A model generated the notes under the pieces. That model saw nothing but the letters and a program-made list of their open reading frames with translations, searched no databases and was not told where the DNA came from. This document shows, one piece after another, positions 44,180-53,879 of a stretch of DNA of 64,000 bases. A program made the position numbers and the translations under genes. The DNA lies in assembly GCA_016708725.1 (NCBI GenBank), contig JADJFE010000003.1:248001-312000 (forward strand), written 5' to 3'. This DNA comes from Candidatus Aalborgicola bjergmarkensis. GTDB lineage: Bacteria; Pseudomonadota; Gammaproteobacteria; Burkholderiales; Burkholderiaceae_C. Each line of letters begins with the position of its first letter. Positions within the stretch are counted from its first letter, which is position 1.

Positions 44180-44752
44180 ATGAAATTAAGCGAATGGGCA
44201 AAGCAGCAGGGTCTCACCTACAAAGGTGCATGGAAGATGTTTCATGCGGGTCAGTTGCCTTTGCGCGCTGAACAACTGCCCACTGGAACCATCATTGTTC
44301 ATCCAGCTGAGGCCAAGCCACAAGGTGTTGCGCTTTATGCTCGGGTTTCCAGCGCCGATCAGAAAGCCGATCTGGATCGGCAACTTGCCCGGCTATCGCA
44401 ATATGCGGCTGAACAGCGACTGCTGGTGGTTGAATCGGTGCGTGAAGTTGGTTCTGGTCTGAACGGCCATCGACGCAGCATGCTGAAGTTGCTGTCGAAT
44501 CCACAGGTTAGCGCAATTGTGGTGGAGCATCGTGAGCGGCTTATGCGTTTCGGTTTCGAATATGTTGAAGCCGCCTTGGTTGCCCATGGGCGCAGGCTCA
44601 TTGTCATGGAACCTGACGAGATGACCGACGACATTGTGCGCGATTTGCACGAGGTCATTGTTTCGATGTGCGCCAGACTGTACGGCGAGCGTTCAGCCAG
44701 GAAGCGGGCACAGAAGGCACTCGATGCCATGCAAGAGGCAGTGCATGAGTAA
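44180..44752 (+). CDS. tnpA: IS607-family TnpA serine recombinase
   Basis: 190 aa. N-terminal MerR-like HTH 'LSEWAKQQGLTYKGAWKMFHAG', then resolvase domain with catalytic Ser in LYARVSSADQKADLDRQ, 'REVGSGLNGHRRSMLKLL', 'VEHRERLMRFGFEYVEA' and a C-terminal helix. This is the transposase of IS607; it appears intact. Overlaps tnpB by 8 bp. Confidence 0.95.
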   Translation: MKLSEWAKQQGLTYKGAWKMFHAGQLPLRAEQLPTGTIIVHPAEAKPQGVALYARVSSADQKADLDRQLARLSQYAAEQRLLVVESVREVGSGLNGHRRSMLKLLSNPQVSAIVVEHRERLMRFGFEYVEAALVAHGRRLIVMEPDEMTDDIVRDLHEVIVSMCARLYGERSARKRAQKALDAMQEAVHE

Positions 44753-45224
44753 GCGTCCCGTCTTTACCTACCAGACGCGCCCTGAGCTGAACCCTGAGCA
44801 GGCGGCTATCCTGGATGCCTATGCCGACTTGTACGGCAAAGCCGAGCGCAGCCTGTTTGCGGCAATCCAGGCCGGGGACGCACTCAACGACCTCAAACGG
44901 GAGTTTTTGCCAAAGTTCGATATAACTGCACGCCAGTTCAATGCGATGCGCATAGGGCTTGAAGGCAAGATTGACGCGATCAAGGAACGTCGCCCCGAAC
45001 TGATCGCCGAGGCCGAAAAGCGTATCCGCAAAGCGGAAAAGGTCGTTGTCAAACTGGAAACCAAAGCACCTGGTTCCAATAAGCTACATCAGAAAAAACG
45101 GCGCCTGGCAACGCTGCAAAACCGGCTTGTGGCGCTCAAGGCCGACGAGAAGGCTGGCACCGTGCGCCTATGCTTTGGCGGCAAGAAATTGTTTCATGCA
45201 CAGTTTGATCTTGAAGCCAATGGT
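44745..45224 (+). pseudogene. tnpB: tnpB, 5' part (interrupted)
   Basis: Encodes 160 residues from MSKRPVFTYQTRPELNPEQA to FDLEANG, where the inserted IS begins. The frame runs 17 codons further into the IS. Content fits the N-terminal WED/REC region of the large IS607-type TnpB. Removal of 45225-47063 (IS plus one target copy) joins it in frame to the 3' part. Confidence 0.9.
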
Positions 45225-47052
45225 GATTCGTCCAAACTTACCCTAAGTTTTTCCCCAACTTTTGGCCCCCTGTAACCACCCGCCGCCGAGGGGAAGTGCG
45301 TCAAATAATTTCTTCAACGACGAAAAACAAAATGTACCGAAATCGCTTAACGGTGCATTGGGAAACTTTGCGCTGATGGCAGGCAAATCGCTTACAGATA
45401 TAGATTGGGCGGGAGGTTCTGACCAAGATTCAGTATCCGGGATGAGGACAAGGTGGCGTCGTCCAGGATTGTTCGCCAAGGTTTCCAAACTCCCTGGATT
45501 TGGCAATACATCTCGACGTTGTTTGCTCAACGAATCTACACATCCGATCACCTCTTTATGTTTCGCAACCGTGATATCAACAACATCTTGCGCATCCTGT
45601 TTCGTCAATGTTCCGCACAGTGCTGGTAGGTGAAAAGCGATTCGATCAGCATCCTTCACTTGCCCCATTCCCAGTCGCTTGCCTACACCAAACAGTGATT
45701 CAAGGACATCGGTGCTGATGGGCAAACCCGTTTGATTCAACCCCAGCCTATTGGCAATTTCCAACTGTGACTTTGCCCAATCAGTAAAACCGATTCGTAT
45801 CGAAGAGGATGCGGGCATGACCTCAATCAACTTCTGACATTGCGCGTAGGTTGCAAGGTTCAACCCCTCTTGTTTGAGGATTTTTGACATGCCAGCATCG
45901 ACTTTGCATCGCGAAGGAATCGTTTGATAAACGGCTCACACTCGGGCAATTGATCCAAGCTTGCTCTTAATTTCGCTAACATCGGTGCGTCTTCAGCCTG
46001 GTTTTGCGGCACATGTTTGAGCAGTTTGTCCGCCCATTCGACCAAACGGTGCAAGTTCATAAAGCGGGCTTTGGTCGAGACCTTCGGAGGTGCAAGGCAT
46101 GCCAAGATCGTCTGTTTGAGTTTCTTGGACACTTGGCCGCAGGCTGTGATGAAGGTGTTAAACAACGGATCCTCTGCATATTCGTGCTTGAAAGATTGGC
46201 AACCATATGGGAGAGATCGTCGATGCACTCAAGGGATGTCCCTTGTTCATTCAACAAGCGGATGGCCTTTTCAAGATCGGTTCCGCCGTCTTTGAGGAAA
46301 GCAGCGGGAAAAAAATCCCACTTTGGCAAATACTTTGCGTAAAAATTCGGCAATCGTTTCGCCATTCCAGGATTCCTCAACAGCGGTGGCGACACACTGA
46401 ACATCCGCCAATCCTGGCGCATACTCATTTTGTTCATGGTGCCTGAGATTCAATGCCAGTACGCTGAGTATCTTCCCCGAGCCCAGTCCTATGCTGATAT
46501 CAATAAGCCAAACCGTTTGCATTGCACCTCCAGCAGCGTTGCCAAGGGATTGGACGAACGTTTGCATTTTTGCGATGGATAGACGGGATACATAGTTGCT
46601 GACCGTTTGTGGACAAGGTGTCTTCAGCAGACCAAGGTAGGGGGCAAGCACGGCCAACACTCTTGCAATTGCACGGAATCCGATTCGTGCTGAGAGGAAC
46701 AAGCACAAAACAAGGAAAACAACATCCACTTTGTTTTGGATGCACGCTACTGCTTGCTTGCCTTGTTTCGCCAATTCAGCTTTGGCTGCCTTGGCCTCCC
46801 CTTTAAATTTATCTCGTTCTTTTTTTAGTCGCCGGATTTCTTTACGAATCGCACGCACTTTGGTGGCACGATCAATCGCTTTTTTTTCCAAACCTCTCGA
46901 CTCTTGTGCAGCTTTGACTTTTCACTCATGATGATGTTCCAGTAACAATACGAGAGATCATAAAACGAAGAACGACGTTTTCTTGTTCGGGCAAGTAGGG
47001 CCATTTCTTGGGGGAAAGAAATTGGTTATTTTGAAGCATTTTTGGACAGCCT
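45225..47052 (-). mobile_element. Decayed insertion sequence inside tnpB, 11-bp target duplication
   Basis: 1828 bp flanked by direct repeats AAGCCAATGGT (45214-45224 and 47053-47063). The ends are imperfect inverted repeats: GATTCGTCCAAA... and, on the other strand, AGGCTGTCCAAA..., with further matching C-rich segments (TTTTTCCCC / TTTCTTTCCCC) inside. It carries one degraded DDE-type transposase gene on the minus strand. I cannot place the IS family. Confidence 0.88.
45243..46929 (-). pseudogene. DDE-type transposase, multiple frameshifts
   Basis: Start MSEKSKLHKSREVWK at 46929, then the frame changes at an A8 run and continues 'AIDRATKVRAIRKEIRRLKK'; three more shifts occur near 46.3, 46.2 and 45.9 kb. 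Acidic residues of a D-D-E triad are visible in WLIDISIGLGSG, FLKDGGTDLEKA and TDVLESLFGVGKRL. The C-terminal part ends at 45243. At least four frame changes make it inactive. Similar proteins are uncharacterised transposases. Confidence 0.85.
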
Positions 47053-47063
47053 AAGCCAATGGT

Positions 47064-48212
47064 TACGCTGGCCACGAAGAATGGAAGGCTGACTGGAGCA
47101 GGGCGCGGGCAAGTCAATTCTTTGTCCTTGGCAGTCAGGATGAAACGGCAGGATGCCAAAGCTGTCAAGCAACGCTTGCGCCAGATGGGACGCTGAACTT
47201 GCAACTGCGCTTACCCTTGCGCGTGGCGACCAGCGGCAAGTATCTGAGCATCACCGGCGTTCGTTTTGCTTATGGGCAGGAAAAAATTGTTGCCGCGCTG
47301 GGAACCAGTCAACGTATCCACACACAAACCAGGGACGGCAAGCCAAGCGTCAAACGGATCGGTACGGCGTTGAGTTACCGCTTCGTTCGAGACGACAAAG
47401 GCTGGCGAATTTTCGTCAGTACAGAGGCGCAACCTGTCGAGCAAGTATCCAGAATCGAACTTGGAGCCATAGGTGTTGATGTCAATGCCGACCATCTGGC
47501 TGTGTCGGAAACGGATCGGTTTGGCAATCTGATTGGCACGCGGCGTATTGATCTCATCCACTACGGCAAGAAACAAGACCAGGCCAAAGCGCTCATTGGG
47601 AATGCGGCGGTTGATGTTGTGCGTCAGGCACAGACTGCGGGCAAACCGATTGTGGTGGAAGAACTGAACCTCCAGAAAAAGAAGGCCGAACTGGAAACCA
47701 CCGATCCCAAGCAGGCGCGACTCCTATCTTCGTTTGCCTGCAACAAGGTGGCCTCCAGCATCAAGGCGGCGGCGTTTCGTGCAGGCATTGAAGTCATCGA
47801 AGTCAATCCGGCGTATACGTCGGTCATCGGAGCGGTCAATTACGCCCAGACAAAAGGCATTTCAGTACATCAGGGCGCGGCCTATGCCATCGCCCGTCGA
47901 GGATTGGGATTGTCCGAACGTTCGACCGTGCGGGTGGGCCTTGTGCCAACACGCAACGGCGGCCATGTCACCTTCACCCTACCTGCAAGGAATCGGGCGA
48001 AGCATGTGTGGTCGTTTTGGTCAAAGGTCAGGACAAGTCTCAAAGCGGCGCATGTAGCGCATTTCCGGTGTGGAGCGCATAAAACCGCTCCACCACCTCT
48101 CCCGCTCGCAAGTCCGGGAGTGTGTCCTATCTGGAATTCCACGGCGCGATCCCGTGGCGCGAATCGTTCCCAAAACTGTTCGGGGAACGTCTGGCCGGAT
48201 GTTCCCTTCTAA
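47064..48212 (+). pseudogene. tnpB: tnpB, 3' part
   Basis: In frame with the 5' part once the IS is removed (reads YAGHEEWKADWSRARASQFF at the joint), giving a 542-residue TnpB. RuvC-I Asp is in GAIGVDVNADHLAVSETD, RuvC-II Glu in KPIVVEELNLQKKK, and 'NPAYTSVIGAVNYAQTKG' 'ISVHQGAAYAIARRGLG' forms the C-terminal core. No CxxC zinc ribbon is seen in the tail. An internal start at 47199 might give a partial product. Confidence 0.88.
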
Positions 48213-48233
48213 TGGGAATAAAAGGCCATGGTT

Positions 48234-48700
48234 TTAGGAACGGTTAATGACGCTCAAGCCAGCAGCCTCAAATGGCGATGTGTCGCGCGTGGCTACTGCC
48301 AAACCGTGCGCCGCCGCAATGGCTGCAATATAGCCATCTGCCGCCGCAATGGCCTGCCCGGCGGCGCGGGCTCGGGCGCGCAGTGTTGCATAGGATTGCG
48401 ATGCGGGGTCATCAAACGTCAGGATGCGACCCGCGAACAACGGCAAGACGCGCTGCGCAAGACTTGCATGCAGCGCATCGCGGCGTTTTCCCTCCGGCAG
48501 GGCAGCGATGCCGAAGCGCAGTTCCGCAAGGCTGATGGTCCCGCTCTATTTCCAGATTGACGCCACCCATTTCGCGGCCAATTTCGGCCAGCAGGGTGCC
48601 GAGTCTGACCCGACCCTCGGGCCGAACGGCAGATTCGAGGATCGCCCGGATTTCAGCCTCGGTACTACGGCCATAAATATCTTGAAATTATGATAAACAA
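48234..48700 (-). pseudogene. FitAB/VapBC toxin-antitoxin relic with internal deletion
   Basis: Upstream part (~48540-48690) encodes GRSTEAEIRAILESAVRPEG and LGTLLAEIGREMGG, the C-terminal part of a FitA-like antitoxin without its start. Then the frame changes and 'TISLAELRFGIAALPEGKRR' begins mid-way in a PIN-domain toxin, running to '...AAADGYIAAIAAAHGLAVAT RDTSPFEAAG' and a stop at 48234. The antitoxin's N-terminus, its last residues and the toxin's first ~45 residues (with the first catalytic Asp) are missing. Lies against the right end of the IS607 element. Confidence 0.75.
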
Positions 48701-48717
48701 AATGCACAATAGTCTCC

Positions 48718-49092
48718 ATGGAAGCTATTAATCAATTTAAAAGCCCCGAAAAGAGCCGTGATGTAACTCGTTTGCCTATGCCTCTGCCCGTCTCACGCGC
48801 TGTGACTAAACTCGGGGAAGACATCAACCGTGCACGCCGCCGCCGGCGCATGACCCAGCAGTCTCTGTCCGAGCGCATTGGTGCGTCGATCACCACCATT
48901 AAGCGCATGGAGTCCGGAGATCCCCGCATTCCTTTGCACTTTGTGGCTCGTACCCTTTACGTGTTTGGAGAGATTGATCGGCTGAGTCAGCTTCTGGACA
49001 GCGGGCAGGATGAGATTGGCCTGAACCTGATGGACGATCAATTACCCAAGCGCATCCGTACCTCGCGCAAATCGACGGTCAACGCTTTATGA
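48718..49092 (+). CDS. hipB: HipB-like Xre antitoxin
   Basis: 124 aa. Helix-turn-helix 'LGEDINRARRRRRMTQQSLS' 'ERIGASITTIKRMESGDPRI', followed by a helix 'VARTLYVFGEIDRLSQLLD' and a tail. Overlaps hipA by four bases (ATGA). It should repress the operon and neutralise HipA. Confidence 0.9.
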   Translation: MEAINQFKSPEKSRDVTRLPMPLPVSRAVTKLGEDINRARRRRRMTQQSLSERIGASITTIKRMESGDPRIPLHFVARTLYVFGEIDRLSQLLDSGQDEIGLNLMDDQLPKRIRTSRKSTVNAL

Positions 49093-50411
49093 AGCCTGCC
49101 AAGCAAAACACCAACCAGCAACTAGATGTCTGTATCGGCAGCGCTGGTGCGTCTGTAGGGCGGCTGACCTTTGTGAAGCAGGGCCAGCGAGAAAATTCTG
49201 TTTTTGCTTACGCGCCTGAGTGGCTGTTGAGTCCTGAACAGTTTGAAGTCTCCCCAGACCTGCCGCTGGTCGCCGGGCACCTATCGCGGCGTGCCAAGAA
49301 TTCTTCTGATTCAGTCTTTCATTTCGCCCTGGCTGATACCGCCCCCGACGCCTGGGGTCGACGCGTGATTGCACGGGCGCATGCCAAACTGCGCAAGGAA
49401 GCGCCGGAACTGGCAGCGCTCACCGAATTGGACTACCTTTGTGCGGTTGATGACTTCAGCCGTGTCGGTGCACTGCGACTGCGCGACAGTCGGGGCAAGT
49501 ACCTGAGAACCGTGGAGGAGGGCAAGCGAACAACCCCACCGCTGATCGAACTCGAAAGGATGGTCGCAGCCAGCCGCGCGGTTGAAAATAGTACGGAGAC
49601 CATCGAAGACCTGAAATACCTTCAAGGCAAAGGAACGTCACTCGGTGGAATGCGACCAAAGTGCACCGTACTTGATGAGAATGACCGCCTGGCCATTGGC
49701 AAGTTCCCCAGTGTGAACGATTCCCGCAGCGTCACGCGTGGAGAGGTACTGGCCTTGCAGTTGGCGCGCAAGGCTGGCATCCAAGCTGCAAACGCACGCA
49801 TCGTCGTCATCCAGAACACACCGGTTGCCGTCGTTGAACGGTTCGATCGCGCAGCAAACAACGCCCGCATACCTTACCTGTCGGCAGCATCCATGTTGCA
49901 GGCGTCCCGCGATGACACGCTCTCGTATGCAGAAATCGCCGACATCATCCGATCCCGTTGCGTGAACCCCAGCCAGGATGCACGTGAGCTGTGGCGGCGC
50001 ATGCTGTTTAACCTGCTGATCACGAACACCGACGACCATTTGCAGAACCACGGCTTTCTCTATGCTGGCGATAGCCATTGGCAGCTCGCTCCTGCGTTCG
50101 ATCTGAACCCCATGCCCGACAAGGATCGAGAGTCCAAGACATGGCTGACACCTGAATCGGGACCTATTGACTCGCTAGAGATGTTGCTGGATGGTGCTGC
50201 CTATTTCTCTCTGACTTCTACCCAGGCGCTGGAGATGGTCGCGCAGGTTCTGGATACGGTAGAGGGCTGGAGGACTTTGGCTGTTTCCACCGCCATTGGC
50301 ATGCAATCCAAAGAACTTGCAGACTTTGAGAATGCGTTTGAGCATGAAGTGATCGAACACGCGCGTAAAGCGCTGGGGCGACCGCTGCTGAAGGGGGATG
50401 GACGCTTCTGA
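49089..50411 (+). CDS. hipA: HipA-family serine/threonine kinase toxin
   Basis: 440 aa. N-subdomain 1 'VGRLTFVKQGQRENSVFAYA', 'FHFALADTAPDAWGRRV'; kinase core with 'TSLGGMRPKCTVLDENDRLA IGKF' P-loop-like segment, 'NTPVAVVERFDR', catalytic NTDDHLQNHGF and metal-binding LAPAFDLNP. HipA kinases phosphorylate translation components (GltX in E. coli) and cause growth arrest. All catalytic motifs are present. Confidence 0.95.
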   Translation: MKPAKQNTNQQLDVCIGSAGASVGRLTFVKQGQRENSVFAYAPEWLLSPEQFEVSPDLPLVAGHLSRRAKNSSDSVFHFALADTAPDAWGRRVIARAHAKLRKEAPELAALTELDYLCAVDDFSRVGALRLRDSRGKYLRTVEEGKRTTPPLIELERMVAASRAVENSTETIEDLKYLQGKGTSLGGMRPKCTVLDENDRLAIGKFPSVNDSRSVTRGEVLALQLARKAGIQAANARIVVIQNTPVAVVERFDRAANNARIPYLSAASMLQASRDDTLSYAEIADIIRSRCVNPSQDARELWRRMLFNLLITNTDDHLQNHGFLYAGDSHWQLAPAFDLNPMPDKDRESKTWLTPESGPIDSLEMLLDGAAYFSLTSTQALEMVAQVLDTVEGWRTLAVSTAIGMQSKELADFENAFEHEVIEHARKALGRPLLKGDGRF

Positions 50412-50465
50412 TTTGATAGCCACTCCCGCACGTCCTGCAAGCGCTACAGCCCAATCAGGCCGTGG
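50410..50465. repeat. Dispersed repeat copy (minus orientation)
   Basis: Reverse complement GGGCTGTAGCGCTTGCAGGA then CGTGCGGGAGTGGCTATCAA. Starts at the hipA stop codon region. Confidence 0.7.
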
Positions 50466-50511
50466 ATTCAGATTTTTTGTACACTTGTTCACTTTCATGA
50501 TCGGAGAAACC

Positions 50512-50835
50512 ATGCGGCGCATTTCAGTGTTCGTGATGACTAGCGTGATGATTGGCGCAATTTTCAGTTTTGTCAGTTTTGCACAGGCCCAGACGATTGT
50601 TCCGAATCTGGATGAAACCGGAGCGCGTGGCGACATCGCACGCAAGATGAAAGACAAATCGGTGGCCGAGTTTGACGCAGCGGACACCGATAAGGATGGC
50701 AAGTTGTCAAGGGAGGAAGTAGATAAAGCTAAAGCCTTCAACTACTTTTCTGCCAACTTTGACAAACATGACCGCAATAAAGATGGCTTCCTGGACTGGA
50801 ACGAATTCGTAGGCCATAACCGTTGGCCAAAATAG
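50512..50835 (+). CDS. Secreted EF-hand protein
   Basis: 107 aa from ATG 50512 with GGAGA five bases upstream. Signal peptide ends FAQAQ. Two EF-hand loops: DAADTDKDGKLSREEV and DKHDRNKDGFLDWNEF, with all coordinating positions filled. A periplasmic calcium-binding protein of unknown role. An earlier in-frame ATG (50497) has no RBS. Confidence 0.88.
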   Translation: MRRISVFVMTSVMIGAIFSFVSFAQAQTIVPNLDETGARGDIARKMKDKSVAEFDAADTDKDGKLSREEVDKAKAFNYFSANFDKHDRNKDGFLDWNEFVGHNRWPK

Positions 50836-50859
50836 CAGACGTCACTGGAAATACCTCGG

Positions 50860-51765
50860 TCACGCCTGGAAATTCACCGATGAATTGCTTGCGGCCTGTT
50901 GGGCGCCGGTCGTGTTGTAACCAGCCAGATTGGTCCGGGTGTTGCCAGCGTTATTGCCCCACGCACCGGATGCCGGGATGGACCTTCCATTGAAATCGAT
51001 TCCGCTGCCATTTTGACCGCCTATCGTGCTGGCTCCGGGGGGAGCCCAGATCGGCTCCTTGTACGAGGCGCCGCGAGCGATGGCGGTGGCGTTTGCCAGC
51101 TGGAACTGGTTGAGTCCTTTTTCCAGGCCAAATTCTTCGATCTGCCCCGTTGTGGGGTTTTTGTCGAAGAACGTGATGATTTCCGCCCGCGAGAGATTAT
51201 TGCCCTGGCCGTCAATGATCCCGCTCAATCCGCTGCGGTCCAGGCCTGCGGGAAGGTCGCCAAAAATGGCTTTGAACGTTTCGGGACCAAACTTCGATGT
51301 CACGCCGCCGGTGAGAAGTGTGGCGACCGTCGAAGTCGCTGCGGAACCCATGTTGGCGGTTGCAGTGGGCGTTACGGTGGATGGTGCGGTGGGCGTTGCT
51401 GCCGCCTTGGCAACGGTTTTGGAACTGGAACTCGTGGTAGCACGCTGCATGGCGCCTTTGCCCAGGGCAATGGCTTCGGCCTGGGCAACCTGGGCTTGGC
51501 TCAAGCCCAGTGCTGCAGCGGTGCTTTGGATTTGTTCCATGCTGGGGTTTTGTTCAAAAAAGGACAGAATCTGTTCGTTGCTGAGATTGTTTCCCCGTGC
51601 ATCCACAATCCCGCTCAGGCCACTGCGGTTCAGATTGGTTGGTATTTCCCCGAAAATCTCCTTAAAACTCGCGCTGCCAGAGGCTGCACCTGCATTGGCT
51701 GTGGGGGTGTTGGTTTTCTGGCTGTTTGCCGTGGCGTTAGAACTGCCGATGCTGCTGATGCTCAT
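50860..51765 (-). CDS. Hypothetical protein with a duplicated ~70-residue module
   Basis: 301 aa, no signal peptide, rich in Ala, Ser and Thr. Two copies of a module: 'FKEIFGEIPTNLNRSGLSGI' 'VDARGNNLSNEQILSFFEQN' (about 34-105) and 'FKAIFGDLPAGLDRSGLSGI' 'IDGQGNNLSRAEIITFFDKN' (about 164-235), joined by a Thr/Ala linker. The module looks helical with a loop. No family recognised. The C-terminus is Gly/Asn/Thr-rich. Confidence 0.75.
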   Translation of the reverse strand: MSISSIGSSNATANSQKTNTPTANAGAASGSASFKEIFGEIPTNLNRSGLSGIVDARGNNLSNEQILSFFEQNPSMEQIQSTAAALGLSQAQVAQAEAIALGKGAMQRATTSSSSKTVAKAAATPTAPSTVTPTATANMGSAATSTVATLLTGGVTSKFGPETFKAIFGDLPAGLDRSGLSGIIDGQGNNLSRAEIITFFDKNPTTGQIEEFGLEKGLNQFQLANATAIARGASYKEPIWAPPGASTIGGQNGSGIDFNGRSIPASGAWGNNAGNTRTNLAGYNTTGAQQAASNSSVNFQA

Positions 51766-51867
51766 GGTGTACCTCGCAAAGATGTTGAGATGTTGAGATA
51801 TTGGATAAGGACAATCATCTACTTGCGCGTGAATTGCAATGCCCGGATAAGCAGTTTAAATTCAGGG

Positions 51868-53103
51868 TTATTCGTAGCGTAGCGCCTGGATCGGCAGCAG
51901 CCGGGAGGCTTTGCGGGCAGGGTAGTAGCCAAAAAATATCCCCACCAGTCCGGAAAACCCCACGGCCAGCAGCACCGAGGCCAGACTCAGACTGACCTGC
52001 CACTCGGCAAAGTACCCCACACTCCACGTGGCAGCAGCGCCCAGCGCCACGCCGAGCGCGCCACCGATCAGGCTCAGGGTCATTGCTTCAATCAAAAACT
52101 GCGCCAGGATGTCGCGCCCGCGCGCACCGACGGCCATGCGCAGGCCGATCTCTCGGGTACGTTCGGTCACGCTCACCAGCATGATGTTCATGATGCCAAT
52201 GCCACCCACACCCAGACTGATACCCGCAACAGCTGCCAGCAGCAAGGTCATGACGCGGCTTGATTCTTCCTGGGCCTGCAATACCTCGGTCAGGTTACGC
52301 ACCGAAAAAGGGTCTTCCACCCCGCTTTGCACCTTGAAGCGCTGGCGTAGCAGGCTATTGATGCTTTCTTCCACGGCCTTCATGTCCAGTCCGTCATACA
52401 CCTTGACCGAAATGGCCCCCACCCGTTTGAGGCGGCTGGCGGCCTCGCCTCCCCAGATGCGGTTGCGCAGCGTGCCCAGGGGAACCATGATCACATCGTC
52501 CTGGTCCTGCCCCATGGAGTTTTGTCCTTTGGGCGCCAGCACGCCAATCACCGTCATGGGGATATTGCGCACACGCACCACCTGGTCTACGGGATCCTGG
52601 TCGCCAAACAATTCCCGCACCACGGTGGCACCCAGCCATGCGACCTTGGCAGAGCCAGCCAACTCACCCGGATCGAATACGCGGCCCGTGGCCAGCGGCC
52701 AGTCGCGCGCTTCCAGGTAGTCGTTGGTAACCCCAAGAATGCTGGTGCCCCAGTTGGCATTGCCATACACCACCTGGCCGTTGGTGCGTGACGTGGGTGC
52801 CGCCACCTGCACTTCGGGAATCTCCTGCGCTATCGCCTGGGCGTCTTCCTCGGTCAATCGCTGGCGGGTCTGCGCGCCCAGACGCACACCGGCTTGCGAC
52901 ACGCCGCCTGACATCACCAGCATGATGTTCGAGCCCAGACCCTTCATTTGCTCCTGCACGCGCAAGGTGGCACCCTGGCCGACGGCGATCATGGTGATGA
53001 CCGCTGCCACGCCAATGATGATGCCCAGCATGGTCAGGATGCTGCGCAAGGTGTTGGCAGCGAGCGAACGCAAGGCGCTGCGCAGGGCGTTCAGCCAGCT
53101 CAT
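51868..53103 (-). CDS. MacB-type ABC transporter permease
   Basis: 411 aa. TM1 'TLRSILTMLGIIIGVAAVITMI' near the N-terminus, a large periplasmic MacB_PCD domain, then three C-terminal TMs in the FtsX fold ('VAGISLGVGGIGIMNIMLVSVTERTREIGLR' and 'LASVLLAVGFSGLVGIFFGY'). The ATPase is a separate gene, overlapping by four bases, unlike E. coli MacB where both are fused. Exports substrates from the periplasm through an outer-membrane channel. Confidence 0.93.
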   Translation of the reverse strand: MSWLNALRSALRSLAANTLRSILTMLGIIIGVAAVITMIAVGQGATLRVQEQMKGLGSNIMLVMSGGVSQAGVRLGAQTRQRLTEEDAQAIAQEIPEVQVAAPTSRTNGQVVYGNANWGTSILGVTNDYLEARDWPLATGRVFDPGELAGSAKVAWLGATVVRELFGDQDPVDQVVRVRNIPMTVIGVLAPKGQNSMGQDQDDVIMVPLGTLRNRIWGGEAASRLKRVGAISVKVYDGLDMKAVEESINSLLRQRFKVQSGVEDPFSVRNLTEVLQAQEESSRVMTLLLAAVAGISLGVGGIGIMNIMLVSVTERTREIGLRMAVGARGRDILAQFLIEAMTLSLIGGALGVALGAAATWSVGYFAEWQVSLSLASVLLAVGFSGLVGIFFGYYPARKASRLLPIQALRYE

Positions 53104-53870
53104 GGTGCCGTCCCCCTCTTCACCAGTGTGCCCCAGTGTGCAAAGGGCATACGCTCGGTGTCTTCCACGATCTGGCCGTCCCTGAATACCAGTTTGCGCC
53201 GCGCCCAGGCGGCAATATCGGCCTCGTGGGTGACGATCACCACCGTCATTCCCTGGACGTTGAGTTCTGTCAGCAAGCGCATGATGTCCTGGCTGGTTTG
53301 CGAGTCCAGCGCGCCCGTGGGCTCATCGGCCAGAATAAGCTGTGGCTGGTTCACCAGCGCGCGTGCAATCGCCACACGCTGCTGCTGCCCGCCGGAAAGC
53401 TCGGAAGGTGTATGTTCACACCGATCCAGCAAGCCTACACGCTCCAGCGCAGCGCGCGCACGTTCATGCCGTTGTGTGGCGTTGACCCCGGCATACACCA
53501 TGGGCAGTTCGACATTTTCCAGCGCGGAGGTGCGCGGCAACAGGTTGAACTGCTGAAACACAAAACCAATGCGCCGGTTGCGGATCGACGCCAGCTGGTC
53601 CTGCGCCATGGACTCCACCGCCTCACCGGCCAGGTGGTACTGGCCCTGCGTGGGCAAATCCAGACAGCCCAGAATATTCATCAAGGTGGATTTGCCCGAG
53701 CCTGATGCGCCCATGATGGCGACAAAATCGCCCTGGACAATGTGCAGCGACACGCCACGCAGGGCATGCACGGCCTGCTCCACACCACCGCCCATCCGGT
53801 AAACCTTGCTCAGGTTGTGCGCCTGAATCAGGGTAGTCAAGGCATTCAGGGCATTCGGGGTGTCTTGCAT
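53100..53870 (-). CDS. MacB-type ABC transporter ATPase
   Basis: 256 aa from ATG 53870 (a GTG two codons earlier is possible). Walker A MGASGSGKSTL, Q-loop VFQQFNLLPRTS, signature LSGGQQQRVAIARAL, Walker B LILADEPTGALD, H-loop VIVTHEADIA. LolD/MacB-like subfamily. Middle gene of the macA - ATPase - permease operon. Confidence 0.95.
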   Translation of the reverse strand: MQDTPNALNALTTLIQAHNLSKVYRMGGGVEQAVHALRGVSLHIVQGDFVAIMGASGSGKSTLMNILGCLDLPTQGQYHLAGEAVESMAQDQLASIRNRRIGFVFQQFNLLPRTSALENVELPMVYAGVNATQRHERARAALERVGLLDRCEHTPSELSGGQQQRVAIARALVNQPQLILADEPTGALDSQTSQDIMRLLTELNVQGMTVVIVTHEADIAAWARRKLVFRDGQIVEDTERMPFAHWGTLVKRGTAP

Positions 53871-53879
53871 AAGCACGTG

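Larger units (their letters stand above)
44150..48230 (+). mobile_element. IS607-family element, interrupted by a second IS
   Basis: Contains tnpA (serine recombinase) and tnpB (RuvC-like nuclease) overlapping by 8 bp, the IS607 layout. The tnpB gene is split by an 1828-bp insertion at 45225. IS607 elements have no terminal inverted repeats, so the ends (about 44150 and 48230) are estimates. The segment 48090-48230 after tnpB is GC-rich with hairpins and is where the TnpB guide (omega/re) RNA would be encoded. Confidence 0.8.
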
